64,000 nt of DNA from Adenanthera pavonina. Its lineage: Eukaryota; Streptophyta; Magnoliopsida; Fabales; Fabaceae. The stretch is from assembly GCA_026686845.1 (NCBI GenBank), contig JAIVEN010000003.1, positions 3,164,501 to 3,228,500 on the forward strand, read 5' to 3'. A model generated the notes under the pieces. The model was not told the DNA's origin. It did not search any database and saw only the letters and a program-made list of their open reading frames with translations. A program made the position numbers and the translations under genes. Below, one piece after another: positions 25,045 to 38,327 of this stretch. Position 1 is the stretch's first letter. The number at the start of each line of letters is the position of its first letter.

Positions 25045-26750
25045 TGTTCTTCTCACTTACAGAAGAGAGAGAGAGAGAGGATGAAGAAAGAGTGATGGAT
25101 GAAGGGAGGAATCCATGTGGGGGTATAAATAGGCATGGTGTTTGAAATTAAAACACAGCACATTCAATTCAAATACAGTTTTAAGTACTGAATTAAATTT
25201 GATGATTCACTTCCAAGTCCGGGGTTTCTATCTTTTTGACTCTGCTTTTTTTTTATATGAAGACAAAATGAATTTATCACTTAGCATAAAAAAATTTATC
25301 AATAAATATCTCAATATATATAAAGTTAAGGTGTAAAAATTGGGTCATCTAAATATATTATCTTAAATCCGATTCCTAGTGATGTATAGAGAAAATATTT
25401 TATTAGGAAAAGTAAATTTTATTTTAATAATTTCTATATTTTAAAATATTAGTCATTGATTGTCAATTGAGATATTTAGTATTGAACAAAAATAATTAAG
25501 ATCTAAGAGTAGGTCCCAACGCATGAACTTTGAAACCAACTTGAGATGAATATTGTGATTTTTTATAAATTTTATATCAAAATTAATTAATATTGAGACA
25601 TGTATTTCAAATACCATGGACATGTATTTCAAAAACAACAGCCGCCTCAGCTAAATTTGCTATCCTGACGTCAATTCCTTTAGTCTTGAGTCTTCCACTG
25701 CGGTTCCAAGTTGAAAATATAATATATTCTAAATATTCCTTTCCTGTTTTTTTTAATAATAATTTAATCCTAACAGCCTGACACGTTCGCACGGACATGT
25801 GTCCGGTCAATATAAATACGCCTGACTATATTTCTAGGAAATGACCCTCATCATTATTAATAATTTAATTCATATAAACTGTTTATCCCCCAAAATTTCT
25901 TTCATAGTTTTTTCTGTAAAGTTTATTTTTTCAAGAAAGTTAAAGAAATGGGCCAAGAATATACAGTTTGTATAAATTCTCTAAATCTTTTAGATGTAAG
26001 ATCTGTATAAAGTTAAAAAAAAAAAAAAGTTAAACACAGCTTGAAGCTAAGCAGTTAAAGAGAGTATGGATCTATATATATATACACACATTAATTTATC
26101 TCTTTCTAATTTTATAAAAAAGTTCCTACATTTTGCATAAAGATATAAAATATTAGTTTATTGCAGTGGCTCATTCTGCAAAATGCTTAGGTGATAGGAC
26201 TCATTTAAAAGTGTAGTTTTAAAATTTTTTAGGAATATTCCTAATAGTAATAATAGATTGCACTAAAGTTTAGACTTTTAAAATAAATAGGATATTTCTA
26301 TAATTAAGATAAAATAAAGGAAAAGTGAAAGCATTTTACTCCTATAAAAAAAGTCCCATGTATTTGCATATATAGAGATACGAAATTAATATCAATATAA
26401 AATATAAAATTTATAGTAGGTTGTATTACTCATAAATCATAAATAGTGTGACCCATTCCATAAAATGCAAAATGCTCACACTTAACCCATTTTAAGAAAA
26501 ACAAAATTTTGAACAAAAAAAAGAAAATTATTTAAAATAATAAAATAAATGAACAATAAAATAACAATTTTTATCACTTATTTTACTTTTATATGGATTT
26601 TATAACAAATAAAACATAAAAAAACTCGAATGGAGCACACTTAACATTTATACTACCATAAACAATACAAAAGTCATAAGTAGGTTGAAAAATGATATGA
26701 AAAAGTTGTTAGATGGGTTGGTCAAATAAGAGGAGGGTAAATTAAATGTT
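25045..26750. other. CRK copy 1 promoter side and AT-rich spacer
   Basis: Immediately upstream of the copy 1 start there is a GA/TC microsatellite (25062-25080). A CTATTTATACCC element at 25121-25132 (minus reading) is a weak TATA candidate about 85 bp upstream of the ATG. At 25780-25822 a less AT-rich patch with ACACGTTCGCACGGACATG precedes TATAAATA on the plus strand, without a gene after it. The rest is A/T-rich, and no ORF of interest is seen. Confidence 0.45.
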
Positions 26751-28270
26751 ACAAAATTTTTTGTTTTATGAAGAACAACCCAACAACACAAAGAGATGCA
26801 CCAAAATAGAGATAAACAGAGTAAGATGAAAATATTAAGTTTGAGGTAGAGAAGAAGATTAAAACACTAAGATTTGTATTGGTTTAGTCTAACCACTTTA
26901 TCTACATCCAGTTTCCAAGCAACATGCTTAAGATTTTCTACTATCTGCCACAAGTTTAATCCAAAAACTTGTGAAATTACAATACAACACAAGGGATATT
27001 ACACCCTTGAATCTTTCCTCACACCCCTATAAAATATGATTACAATGTTTCTTTAGAGTTTCTTCACCCTAAGCAATCTACTCAACTAGAAAAGAATGGT
27101 TTATAGAAGATGAAACTCTCTCACAAAGAGTAGAATGATATAATGAAAATCTAATAACTCAAACAATATAGATTTTGCAAGATATGATTTAAGAATTGTA
27201 TTTCTCTCTTAGAAAGAATAAAACTCGCGCTCATAGATCAAATTCTAACTTAAATATATTCAGAACTTCTTGAAAAAGAGTTTGGAAGGTCATATTTATT
27301 GGAAAAAATCAAATATTACTGCTACAAACAAAAATTAGTTATTATTAGCCATTATGAGTTCATTGTATTGTCTTGAATAATTAAGAAGAACTTTCTTAAA
27401 TGTTCAAGAACCATTTAAGAGTCTCTAAACCTTCGATGAACATTTAAAATATACTCCATGATTGTTCAAGAGTAGTTTTAGTGAGTTTATCAGCTTCTAA
27501 AACTTTGATAAATATTCAAGAGGAACTCTATCATCGTTCAAAAGTGATTTTAGAGCATTTCTTAGGTTCTGAAAACTTCAATAAACGTTCAATAGAAACA
27601 CTATGAACATTTAAACTAGTGTAGAAAAATTGCAAATGACATACCTTTCTCATTTTAAGTTCAAATCCAACAAATGTTCTATTATTGGAAAGCTTTAAAT
27701 ATCTACTTTCAAATGCAATAAGTTTCACTTCAAAATCCAATGTATTATATTAGATATGATTAAAAGAATGATAACAGGCCAAAGCTAAAATTCTATATCT
27801 TACTATTCAACTTCAAATAATTATAACTTTTCATATGATCTTTATTTTAAATGCAATAATCATTTTTAAAAGTTGATTAAGTTTAATTTCATATGAAATA
27901 AGTTTCGCATCAAAACCATATACATTTTGAGAGATATTATAAAAACATTGATCAAAGGTCAAACTTTGGTTTTGAGAAAATTAGAATTTCACTTTTTTTT
28001 GAAACTAAGATGTGTCTTTGAATATCCAAAACTTCTTGAGCCAAAAAATGCAAATCTAAATAATTGAGTTTCACATAAAGACTCTTAGCCTATGATAAAT
28101 ATACCTATTTGAGTCCAAAGGTTATTTTGATGTATCCAAGCTTTCACATCTTCAATTCTTCACATTCTTGAATTCTTAGAGCAACATTTTCCATGTCTTT
28201 ATGTTTGATACTTTTTTGAGTTAGGTATGATATTAATAATTCATTTCTTCACTTCAATCCTCACTTTTCT
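26750..28270. repeat. Dispersed degenerate repeat, retrotransposon-like, also at 54.5-55.6 kb
   Basis: The part 27640-28270 is recognisably related, in the same orientation, to 54620-55600. Shared landmarks include TTGGAAAGCT, TCTACTTTCAAAT, AAGTTTCACTT, CATATGA.CTTTATTTTAA, ATTTTGAGAGAT and AACTTCTTGAG. No coding capacity remains. The unit preceding it (26790-27300), with GGTTTAGTCTAACCACTTTATC, resembles noncoding parts of plant LTR retrotransposons. I cannot define ends or target duplications. Confidence 0.6.
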
Positions 28271-28449
28271 TTTCTTGTACAAACTTACATTAAAAATATT
28301 CAACTTACAAATTAAGTAGCTGGTCCATTTTCACTTTAGATGATAAGTATGACATATAGGATATAAAAAATATTTGAAACACATATCATGCAAACTTTTT
28401 ATTTCACTATTTGATATAATCAAAATTAATCATGTTAATTATTAGACCT

Positions 28450-29965
28450 AAGAAAAGCAAAGAAGGAAAGTAAATTGTGTTCAACGAAAAAGATTCCCTT
28501 GATTTAAAGTTGCATTAAACATTTCATTTCTTTCCATTTTCGTCTATACAATCACACTCTAATTAGAGAGATACATACATTTGATATTAATCTATTTGTG
28601 GCCTTTTATTTAATACTCTACATCAGAGGCTTAAATAAGTGTCATATATATATGTATGTATATATATCATTTCCACATGTATTTCAAATACTATAGTCTT
28701 AGCTAAAGTCTACGTCAATTCGTCAAGTTTATTTCTAATTGCCTTCTCACTTTTGACTGAGTCTTCCATTATGATTGCAAGTTGAACTCATTGACGCCCT
28801 TATTCAGCATCTTCGTGATCATTTCCAAGTTTTGTTTATAATATAGTTTGCAAATTTAAAACTAAGAAAAAAAGAGATATATTAAGTCTAAGATCATAGA
28901 GTTAATTGGATGTGAGAATGGGTCAACTAGATGTTACTATAAAAGAACATGTGGGTTGGTTCATGGAAATATCACGTAATGACCTAATGTCTCAATTATT
29001 AATTATTAATTTTGGAATCATTTGCAGACCCAGGACTCAACATTAGAAAAAAGAAAGGGGAGATTCCTGTTTGCTTTGAGAAACAGGGAACCACATTTGG
29101 CCTCTTGTGAATACGTATGATGGTTCTCAACCATCGGGAAAAATTATTAGATGACCCAAAAATATTATACTCCCTTTGTTTTTTTTTTTTAAGGACCTTT
29201 TTAACCCAATTATGCAGATTAAAGATATTAAAGTTAAGGTTAGATAAATATGTATCTTAATTTTTTAAAAAATTATACTTTTTTAATAAATATTGTCTCA
29301 TATTTTAAAAATGATCCTATATTTAGGAATAAGATAAAATGCTTTATATTTAGAATCAGATAAAGTATCACATGTATATTATATTTAATAAAAATAATTT
29401 AAATATTGAATAAATTAATGTTTTTTATGCATATATATTTTTTGTTAAAATTATTCTTTTTACATTTTTTCTCATATTTAAGGTGTCAAGATGTTGAATG
29501 CTATCACAGATGAGCAATATGTGCTCATTGTTATTTTGGACCACTTAGATTTAACTTCGATAGTTTAAATCTAAAGTTTTATTAAGTTAAAATCTATTTT
29601 GTTTTTTGAAAAAAAAGGTAGTTGCTAGAATATTATTTCTAATTTACATTACACACTTGTTAATGAAATTAAAATATAAAAAATAAAATCTAATAAAATC
29701 TAATCTCCAATTTTAAAATGCACAATTCAAAATCCATTCGCATTGCAAGGTCGTTACCAATTGCCGTTAATTATGGGCTGAATTTAATGTTTGTGTCTTT
29801 TTGTCTTTGTTTGGTCATTGTGGAAATTTTAAGTCTTCCACCGATAAGTCTGCCAGTGCCAAGTCCACCCTCAACAGCTGAAAAGCGTGTGGGTCACCAA
29901 ACTTTCATAAATTGCTTTGTCATCCTTTTCGTAAATTGCTAATGCACCCTTCAAGAATTTAGAAA
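28450..29965 (+). repeat. Relic copy of the CRK upstream module
   Basis: This 1.5 kb matches, in order and on the plus strand, the DNA directly upstream of CRK copy 3 (38328-39490) and copy 4 (61375-62290). Landmarks are AAAGATT.CCTT..TTAAA.TTGCATTAAACATTTCATTTC, GACTGAGTCTTCCATTATGATT, GTTGAACTCATTGAC, GGGTCAACTAGAT, then AAGTCTTCCACC and GAAAAGCGTGTGGGTCACC. Here it is not followed by a CRK exon. The nearest is copy 2 at 33211, separated by 3.2 kb of MITEs and other inserted DNA. It probably marks the ancestral promoter of copy 2 or of a lost copy. Confidence 0.7.
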
Positions 29966-32240
29966 TGAGAAAATGTGGGGAGAGAGAAACAGCTCCATCC
30001 CACTGATTTTTGCTTTATATATATTGCCTTACTTTCTCTGTCAAAATTATAAAAATATGTTTAATCAATCCATATCTATTATGGCCAAATATGTTGCTGC
30101 ATAATTCACAATTCCTTTTGTGGGTTTTCCATTTAATGCGAAAATTTTCTTTTTTCGGATGTAGCCTCCTTTTGAATTGAATTTGTAAAAGATATAGTCA
30201 AACATAAAAGCTACCACCTGAAAAGCACACAAAAATATAGTTTCAAATATTCGAATCCTGTTCATCCACGTTTCTTTCAAAGTGATCTCTAATTTCATCC
30301 ACGTTTCTTTCATCCACGTTTCTTTCAAAATGATCTCTAATTTCATCCACGTTTCTTTCAAAGGATCTCTAAACTCGGTTTGGTTTGCTAGAAGAAAATT
30401 GAGGAAAAGGAAAGGAAATGAGAGATATGGAAGGAGAGGAAAGGAAATAAGAAATATGATTAGAAAATATATTTGGTACCAATAGTAGAGGTTCTACCAG
30501 CTAAATCAGAAATCCTAATAATTCAGCCGTGTTAAATATTTAATAGTAAAACTTTCCAATCTTTTATGATCTTACATGACTTGATCTGAATTAATCTGAA
30601 TCCTGATAAATTCTCCAATTAAAATGGGATAAGTCTAAAATACAGGATGCTTCAAGTAGAAAAAAATGTTTAGTTGACCAACGAAAGAATAGATGTTTGA
30701 TGGAAAAAAAAATGTTTAGTTTGTATTAAAGATTGAAAAGAAATGAAGAAAATAAAATCAAAATATCCAAAATACCCTTCTCCTAAAATTCACTTTTCTG
30801 ATTTTCTTAACCAAAACTTTCCTGAATTTTCAAATACACGTTTTATTTAAATAATAATAATTTTATTTTAAATAAAAATCATGAAAATAAAATAATAATT
30901 TTTATTATTAAAAAAAACATATTATAATCTGATGAAGTCAAAAGTTTTTCCCCAAGATAAAATCTCATTATTGGGGATTGTGTTGGTTGGAGCGAAGGGA
31001 TCTGAGAGCTCTTGTTTTGGACACCATGTCTTGCCGCTACAGATTGGAACGAAGCTTGCAACGGCACCGCAGATTGAATCGTAGGTGTGTTAATTTGATT
31101 ATGGTTGCGCATTTCTTATATCATTACAGAGAAGAAGTAGCTGGAGGTGGAGAGGAATAACAAAAGTGGAGAAGGAGCAGAGTTCGGTAAGAAAAAAAGA
31201 GAGAAAGAGGGAGGGAGAAGAACACATTGGGAGATCAACCCGCCACCATTGGGTAGTTCGGTCATTTCGCTCCCCTCTTTCGTTCGCGGGAGAAAAGTCT
31301 CTCAATTCCATCACGGCCAACCAAACGTCCCAAGCTCCAGAAACATCTTCAGTCTCCCTTGTATTTCACCCACCCAAACTGGGCTTAATTTTACTACTCC
31401 CATCATTGCTTTTTATAACACTTATAATTCGACCGGAAGGTGGTTAAAATTAATTGAATTTTTATTTTTTTTAAAGGTTAATGATTTTATATTTAAAAAA
31501 TTAATATCAAAAGCTTATAAAAATATAAATGGATCGTGCAAAAAGGATTAGAGGGAATAGCTAGTTTTTTATCATAGTAATGATTATATATGATGATGGA
31601 TATGATAATTTCGTTCATTTAAAGATACAAAGGAACATGGCTGATGTAACTAGAGAAGAAAGATACAAAGGGAGATGAGAGAGACATAAGAAGAAGAAAG
31701 GAAAGATAATCAAGTAATGTTAATCGGTTCTTCATAAAATAAATCATATTTTATTATGTAAAGTCCTTTAACAATTATTTTTTTGGCCAACACTTTAACA
31801 GTTATTATTAATTAATAAAATTATACTTACATATTTAATCAATAATGCGACTTGCATTGCACTTGCATTATATTATTATTTTTATTATTTACTTTCTCTG
31901 TAATTTTTTACTATTTGAATTCAAAATTTAAATTTATCACTTAAAGTTTTATTCAAATCAATATATTTTTCGGTCTAAAATTTTCTCAGTTTATTTATCC
32001 CATACATTACATCACTATTTAGACAAGCTCTAAACTCGTAAAATGATAATAGAAGAAATTAATATTTTAATAGAAGTATTGAATTATATTAAAATATTAT
32101 TTTTCTAAGTGCATGCTATAGAATATGATCAACAATGCCTATAACAATTGATACTGGTAAAAGATGTTTTTTAAAATAAAACTTATTAAATATTTAAGAT
32201 TAATTATGTTACACAATAGATTAAATATGTATTAATTATT
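29966..32240. other. Spacer with short tandem repeat and no recognised gene
   Basis: A tandem block at 30262-30372 repeats TTCATCCACGTTTCTTTCAAA followed by TGATCTCTAAT about three times. A GA-rich stretch (30400-30450) and a locally more coding-like segment (31000-31440) follow. Overlapping frames there on both strands (for example plus 31147-31551) give low-complexity basic peptides with no family match, so I call no gene. Confidence 0.5.
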
Positions 32241-32247
32241 AAGTATA

Positions 32248-32538
32248 TACTCCCTCCATTCCTTAATATAAAGAACAATTGATGGAGTTTTCGTATTTCA
32301 AAATATAAGAAGTACATGTGGTTTATCTGATGTATTTAATAATTTTTTAAAAAATATTCTTAATTAAAATGACATTTTTCTAACACAATTTATTTTTATT
32401 AATTGCATAATGTAAATATTATTAACATTAAATGAGAACATTTTTTAAAAATTATTTTATATTTTAGACAAATTCATTATTATTTTTAATCTGTGTAATT
32501 TTATTTTTTGTCACTTATATTAAGTAATGGAGAAAATA
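32248..32538. mobile_element. Stowaway-like MITE relic
   Basis: Left end TACTCCCTCCATTCCTTAAT and right end (reverse complement) TATTTTCTCCATTACTTAAT form imperfect terminal inverted repeats about 290 bp apart in AT-rich DNA with TA at the edges. The CTCCCTCC-start signature and TA target preference are typical of Stowaway (Tc1/mariner-derived) elements. It has no coding capacity. Confidence 0.65.
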
Positions 32539-32724
32539 TTATTCATTGATAGTAAAATGTTATAATTGCTTCATCATAAAAAAAATTTTTAATTGCTTAA
32601 TTATATAATAAATTGTTTTAAAGCTCGAAACAAAGAATTCATATGAGGATTATAAGTTACATTACACTAAACTCTCCAATAATTTTACATAAAACTCCAA
32701 AATTTCTATACATGCCTTATAAAT

Positions 32725-32996
32725 TACTTTCTTCGATTTAAAATATAAGTTCTATCTATATAATTAATTAGGCATGAATCAAGAAAAATACTTTCACTCA
32801 TTAAATCTATAAAAATATATTATTTTTTAATAGTACCCATATTCAATGTATTGCATTTAAAATTTGTTATGTCTTTTATATTTAATTATAGATAGGAACA
32901 AAATAAAAAAATAATTAATATCTTAAAAATTATCAAAATAGACTTATATTTTGAAAAAAAATTTAAAAATTATATTTTAAATGGAAGGAAATAAAA
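32725..32996. mobile_element. Second Stowaway-like MITE relic
   Basis: TACTTTCTTCGATTTAAAAT at the left pairs with the reverse complement of the right end, TTTCCTTCCATTTAAAAT. The length is about 270 bp, and it is AT-rich and noncoding. It sits 215-490 bp upstream of the CRK copy 2 start codon, so it may have altered that promoter. The edges are approximate. Confidence 0.5.
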
Positions 32997-33210
32997 ATTT
33001 TAAATTTAGACTATTCATTTAATTCAGGCAGGTCAAATTACAGGGCTTTACCCAAGCACCGTAAAAAGTTTAAACTAAATATCCAAATCGCGTCATTATA
33101 TCCTTATTACCTCCAGTGTCTTTCTTTCGCCACTTTAATTTCCGGATACTCCATTGGTAGCCACCACTTACCTCTCTCTCTTTCTTAATCCTCACTCTCT
33201 CAACAACAAG

Positions 33211-36200
33211 ATGCTTCCATGTCCCATTCTCCTTCCCTTATTTACCTTCATATTCTGCTCATGTTGCTTCCTTAACGGCGTCGTTTCGGACCCACAGACC
33301 CTTCTTAAGAGCGAATGCAACCCATACTTCGTTTTCCTGGTGTCCGACGTCTCCATCTTCCGTGAAAACGTAAACATAACGTTGCTAGACATCAAAGAGC
33401 AGATCAGTGACCAAAGCAAGCACTTCGCTAAAGCACAGCAAGCCAATGCAGGAAACTCCGTTTCCACTCTTTTACAATGCAGAAATTACCTCTCCGTGGC
33501 CGACTGTCTTGAGTGCTTCAACGTCGCTGCCGCAAAAATCCTCAGCTGCGCCCCTGGGTCCTCCGGCGCCCATGTCATCTACGACGGCTGCTTCCTCAGG
33601 TACAGCTTGCCCATCCAGTTCAAGTTTGACTTTTTCTTTTTGAAATGGTGGAGCGAAAAGATAAGATATTGATTGCGATATGTGAAGATGACATTCAAAT
33701 TCAAGGACGCCATACACAAAACACCCAATTCAATATTTATACAAAGACAGGTACAAAATTAATTATTCAATAATATTAAAATAACAAAATGGATTAATTA
33801 GCTTAATAATTGATCATGTTATAAATTCCTATATTTTTAATAAATTTATGTGAAATTATTCACAGTTTGTGGATAAGTGCGGGTTACCGTATGGGACTGC
33901 ATATTAATGTATACGTTGTACAATCTAGTTATAACCAATACGTAAATGTCCATAATTAATCTCTCAAGAAGGTTCCATAATTAATCTAGTTTTTATGATT
34001 TATTCAACCTCTGAAAGTTTTTATGTTATAACATTGTTTAGATTATTATTATTATTCATGAAGATGGTTTGAATCCTTGACTTTTATACCCACATTCCAC
34101 CTTTATTACTTCGGTTAATCTCAATTGCATTTAGGTTAATTTTTTTATAATGACTGTTTGGTTAATCTTTATGGTTGAACGTTTACAAATAGAGATCTGT
34201 TTTAAGCATATTTACAACATGTTAATATTCATCCACGATAATTGATAAAAAAAAATATTCATCCACGATTATTTAATATTTCGACAATTATTTTTACTAA
34301 TTCCGAAAAGGCGTACGATAAGGAGATTGAACTGTTCCTTTATTCTCCTGCTAGATTTATATGAGATCAAGCAGGCTATTTTTTTTTTTGAATATCCTCC
34401 CTTAAAATATTATGCTAGAAAATAATTGGGAGAAAAATGTTTTAGATCAAACCTGATCTTTCTGATGTATAATCCACTACTATTATAGAGATTAGCTCAA
34501 GAAAATTAAAGGTGTCAATGGTAGACGGTGAGACTATGATTAAGTTACAACTTACAGTATCTGAAAGGTATATCAGAATTATTTACCCTGAAAAAACCGT
34601 GAACCTGATAATCAGCTATGATTATTTGCGTTGGGTCTTATTTTCTAAATAAATTTATTGATAGCCCACCTATTACGCACAATTCATGACATAAAACACC
34701 TAATCTAATTACACATGAATGCTTCGTATACCAAAATTTTAATTTGATTTGAATAAAATATACTATGTTAATTATCAGAATAATTAATTAATGTTGATTA
34801 CAATGAAAATTAATAAATTAATTTTCCAAACATAACATATAAAAAAAATGCAGAGGTGAAAATTCCATCCTTACATTAGCTTGATTTGTAGATAGCAAGA
34901 TCCATATTGAATACTTTGTGTTGTGTTAAGGTACGACGTTAGCAGTGCTTTCTTTGATGATACCACGCAGTCTATCAACACGGCGTCGTGTGGGAATCAG
35001 ACTACAGGAGAATCCACCGCACTTACCTCCACTGTGAAACAAGTGCTTATGAATCTCCAAACAGCAACGCCCAGAATCAATGGCTTCTTTGCAGCCACAA
35101 AGACGCAAGTGCCAAACAGTGGTCCAACGATTTATGCCTTTGCTCAATGTATTGAAACTATCTCAAAGAGTGGGTGCGAGGATTGCTTGAACGCTGGCTA
35201 CAACAATATGCAGACTTGTCTTCCCTATTCATCTGGTAGGGCTTATGCTGATGGGTGTTTCATGAGATATTCCACCACTTCCTTCTTTCCCGAGAACCAG
35301 ACCTTTGTTATCGTCACTTCCTCCTTCAAACGAGGTGATTACACACAAATGCTGCAAGATGGCACAATTTGGTTTACTTATTTTGAATCCCGTGCTACTT
35401 ATGTCAGACATAAATTGATCCTTAATTTGAATGTGTATTTGATTTTGATTGAAAATGACCTAATATTAAGTATTAGTAATGACATTACTATATATACATT
35501 ATAAGGCTTGTCAAATTTAAAGATGACCGCTAATATATAATTTGACATGTTACGCACGCCCGTTCACATGAATTTATTTATTTATTTGAAAATAAGTTTT
35601 CTATTTTCCTGTCATGCAGGTTCAAGTAATAAGAGGGTCATTATTGGTGGAGTTGTTGTATCTATAACTCTTGCGTTGATCCTCCTGGCGTTATTTGCCT
35701 GGATTAGACGACTAAAAAGCCCCAAGAAGGTCCCCAGAGGTAAACAACTTAAAATATTAAATTTGATGTTTTGATTTTCACTTTTTACCTCTATCTTTAT
35801 GAAGGGAGTCCCATGTTGTTTTTTTTTCTCTGAGGAGTTTTTTTTTTTAAATGAAATGGAGATATACTTTGACTAATGTCTTAGTTCCTAATAGGAGACA
35901 TAACTGGAGCAAGCAAGTTAAAAGGCCCAATTACTTATAGTTATGAGGATTTGAAGTCTGCAACAAAGAGTTTTAGTAAAGAAAATAAACTAGGAGAAGG
36001 TGGATTTGGTGTAGTATATAAGGTAAGTTTATTTTGATTTTCAATAATGTTTTAATCTAAATCATGTTCTAAAACTTCCAATATGAAATTTTTAATCAAC
36101 TTGGTATTTTGAGGAATGGGAAAGTAGTTGCAGTCAAGAAATTAGCTTTGCGCCACTCCAACAAGATAGAGGAAGAATTTGAGAGTGAAGTAATGTTGAT

Positions 36201-37725
36201 AAGTAATGTTCATCATCGGAACCTTGTTCGACTTTTGGGATGTTGCAGTAAAGGCCACAACAAAATCCTTATTTATGAATACATGAAAAACAAGAGTCTT
36301 GACATATTCTTATTTGGTATTATCAATCAACAAAACTTACATAATTCTTTAAGCATTAGCTATTATATGTTTCTAAATAATGTTATGACATGGGGACATA
36401 TTTTCAATTTAATAACATATCATTCTCAAACCAAAAACTCGTGTCATAATCTTATTATAGATCTTAGTAAGCATATATATATATATCAATCCCCTCTTGT
36501 AACATTTTGAAAATAATTTTTAAGTTTCACCCTTCCTATTTTTTTTCTTACCTTTCAAAGTTTGTAAACTTGGGAAACAGGTCAAAAGAAAGGTTTTCTC
36601 AATTGGAAACAACAATATGATGTGATTTTAGGGACAACAAAAGGTTTGACTTACCTACATGAAGAATTTCATGTTCATATTATACATAGAGATATAAAGA
36701 CTAATAACATCCTCTTAGATGATGATTTACAACCTAAAATTGCTAATTTTGGGTTGGCAAGACTTTTACCTGAGGACAAATCTCATCTTAGCACAAGATT
36801 TGCTGGAACATTGTAAGTCAACATAAGTGCATTTGTCTGATTGCTTAATTTTCTTAGCCACTACTATAAAACATGGATTGTCAAAGGTATTAAATAAAAT
36901 CTATCTATATATATATATATAAAAGTCAATGGAACGCTCCTATACACCTATTAGCATGAATGCTTCATGAAAGAATTCTTATGTTTGTAAATATGACATA
37001 AAACTTTACATTGCATATGTCTATTTTAGATTTTGTTGAATCTCTATATTTTTGTATCTATTTGAGCTATTGTTCTAGTCAATTACATCATAAATATTAT
37101 ATATTTGTCAGAGGATACACAGCACCAGAGTATGTAATTCATGGTCAATTATCAGAGAAGGCTGATATTTATAGCTATAGTGTTATAATCCTAGAAATCA
37201 TCAGTGGTCAAAAAATCAAGGAATTAAAGGTTGATGGTGATGCTGAAGGTGAATACCTCCTTCAAAAGGTGAGGAAATTCAAATGACACTTTAAGAAAAC
37301 AACTTTTTGTTTTTGAGAAAATTTAGATATAGGACTTGTTTTAACAACTCAGTTGTCTTTTGGAAAAGCCATCCCTTCCTTATTTGAGAATCTATCTAAT
37401 ATATATAATAATAAGAAATATTTAAAAACATTTACCCGAGTTTTGCTTTCCCTTTTCTAATATTCTTATTTCATTTCACTTTAATCCTACTTGATAGGCT
37501 TGGAAACTATATGAGAGAGGCATGCACTTACAGTTGGTGGACAACACCTTAGACCCTAATGATTATGATGCCGAAGAAGTTAAGAGAATCATAGAGATTA
37601 GTTTGCTTTGCACTCAAGCATATGCTGAAATAAGACCAACGATGTCTGAAGTAGTTGTTTTGCTCCAAAACAAGTTATTAGAGAATATGAAACCCACTAT
37701 GCCTTTCTTGATTGAAACTACATAG
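33211..37725 (+). pseudogene. CRK2-type receptor kinase, copy 2 (degenerate, probable pseudogene)
   Basis: Same eight-exon plan as copy 1: 33211-33599, 34931-35334, 35620-35739, 35895-36022, 36103-36316, 36581-36812, 37112-37268, 37498-37725. Signal peptide, DUF26 signatures (CRNYLSVADCLEC and CIETISKSGCEDC), membrane helix, LGEGGFGVVYK, VAVKK and HRDIK are readable. Lesions: (a) exon 5 has no AG acceptor. The base pair before GGTATTTTGAGG is TT, whereas copy 1 has CAG, and the nearest AG downstream shifts frame and hits a stop. (b) The DFG motif reads NFG (codon AAT, copy 1 GAC), removing the magnesium-binding Asp. (c) The last exon stops at 37725, but homologous tail codons (DTS...SNATV...LSAR) persist, frame-shifted, to about 37813. 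(d) SYGV has become SYSV. It could be transcribed as a receptor-like fragment, since the first four exons are sound. The start is chosen at the ATG that aligns with copies 1 and 4. Confidence 0.9.
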
Positions 37726-38327
37726 AGAGGTCCATGGAAGACACCTCTCTAACCCTTCTAGCTGCTTCCTTTACATCCAATGCTACTGTCTTCACTTCTG
37801 TACTATCAGCAAGGTGGTTGCATTTTGCAAGACTGTGCAGGCATGGTTGATTTCGTGTTTTGAACCCAAAAATGGAAAAAATAATAAAATAGGAAGAGGA
37901 AAGAAAACAGAAAATGATTGTCCTTCAATTCATTCTCCAACATTTGCATGTAATTATGCATCTCCTGGAAATTAAATGTGAATTGATGTTTATTATGCAC
38001 AATGTTGAATAAACTACACTAATTTTTATCCTAATGTTTGGTCAAATTACATATGATATTCTTTTTATTTTATCCTAGCTAATTTTATTTTCAATTAATG
38101 AAGTTAATTTTTCCATAAATATTTTCCATAAATATGACTTTTTTAAAATGAAACTAGGTCATGGAATCCATGCTTACTTTGCACAAACGTAAGACACACT
38201 CTTTATGAGGATGTGGTTTCCTATATATGTTATTGGAGTTATTATATATATATATATTACTTATTTTTGTTTTTAGTCACAATATGTGAAATAACAATGT
38301 TATTGCCATTACAAGAAAATTAATGGT
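37726..38327. other. Spacer after CRK copy 2
   Basis: The first 90 bp is the frame-shifted remainder of the CRK C-terminal codons (see copy 2). The rest is AT-rich DNA with a TATATATATA run near 38245. No gene is seen. Confidence 0.6.

Noticed and set aside
25780..25830. TATAAATA at 25812 as promoter of a plus-strand gene
   Set aside because: No plausible reading frame or homologous exon follows for more than 2 kb.
31147..31551. 134-codon plus frame
   Set aside because: The Lys/Glu-rich low-complexity start comes from GA-rich DNA, several frames overlap, and there is no domain.
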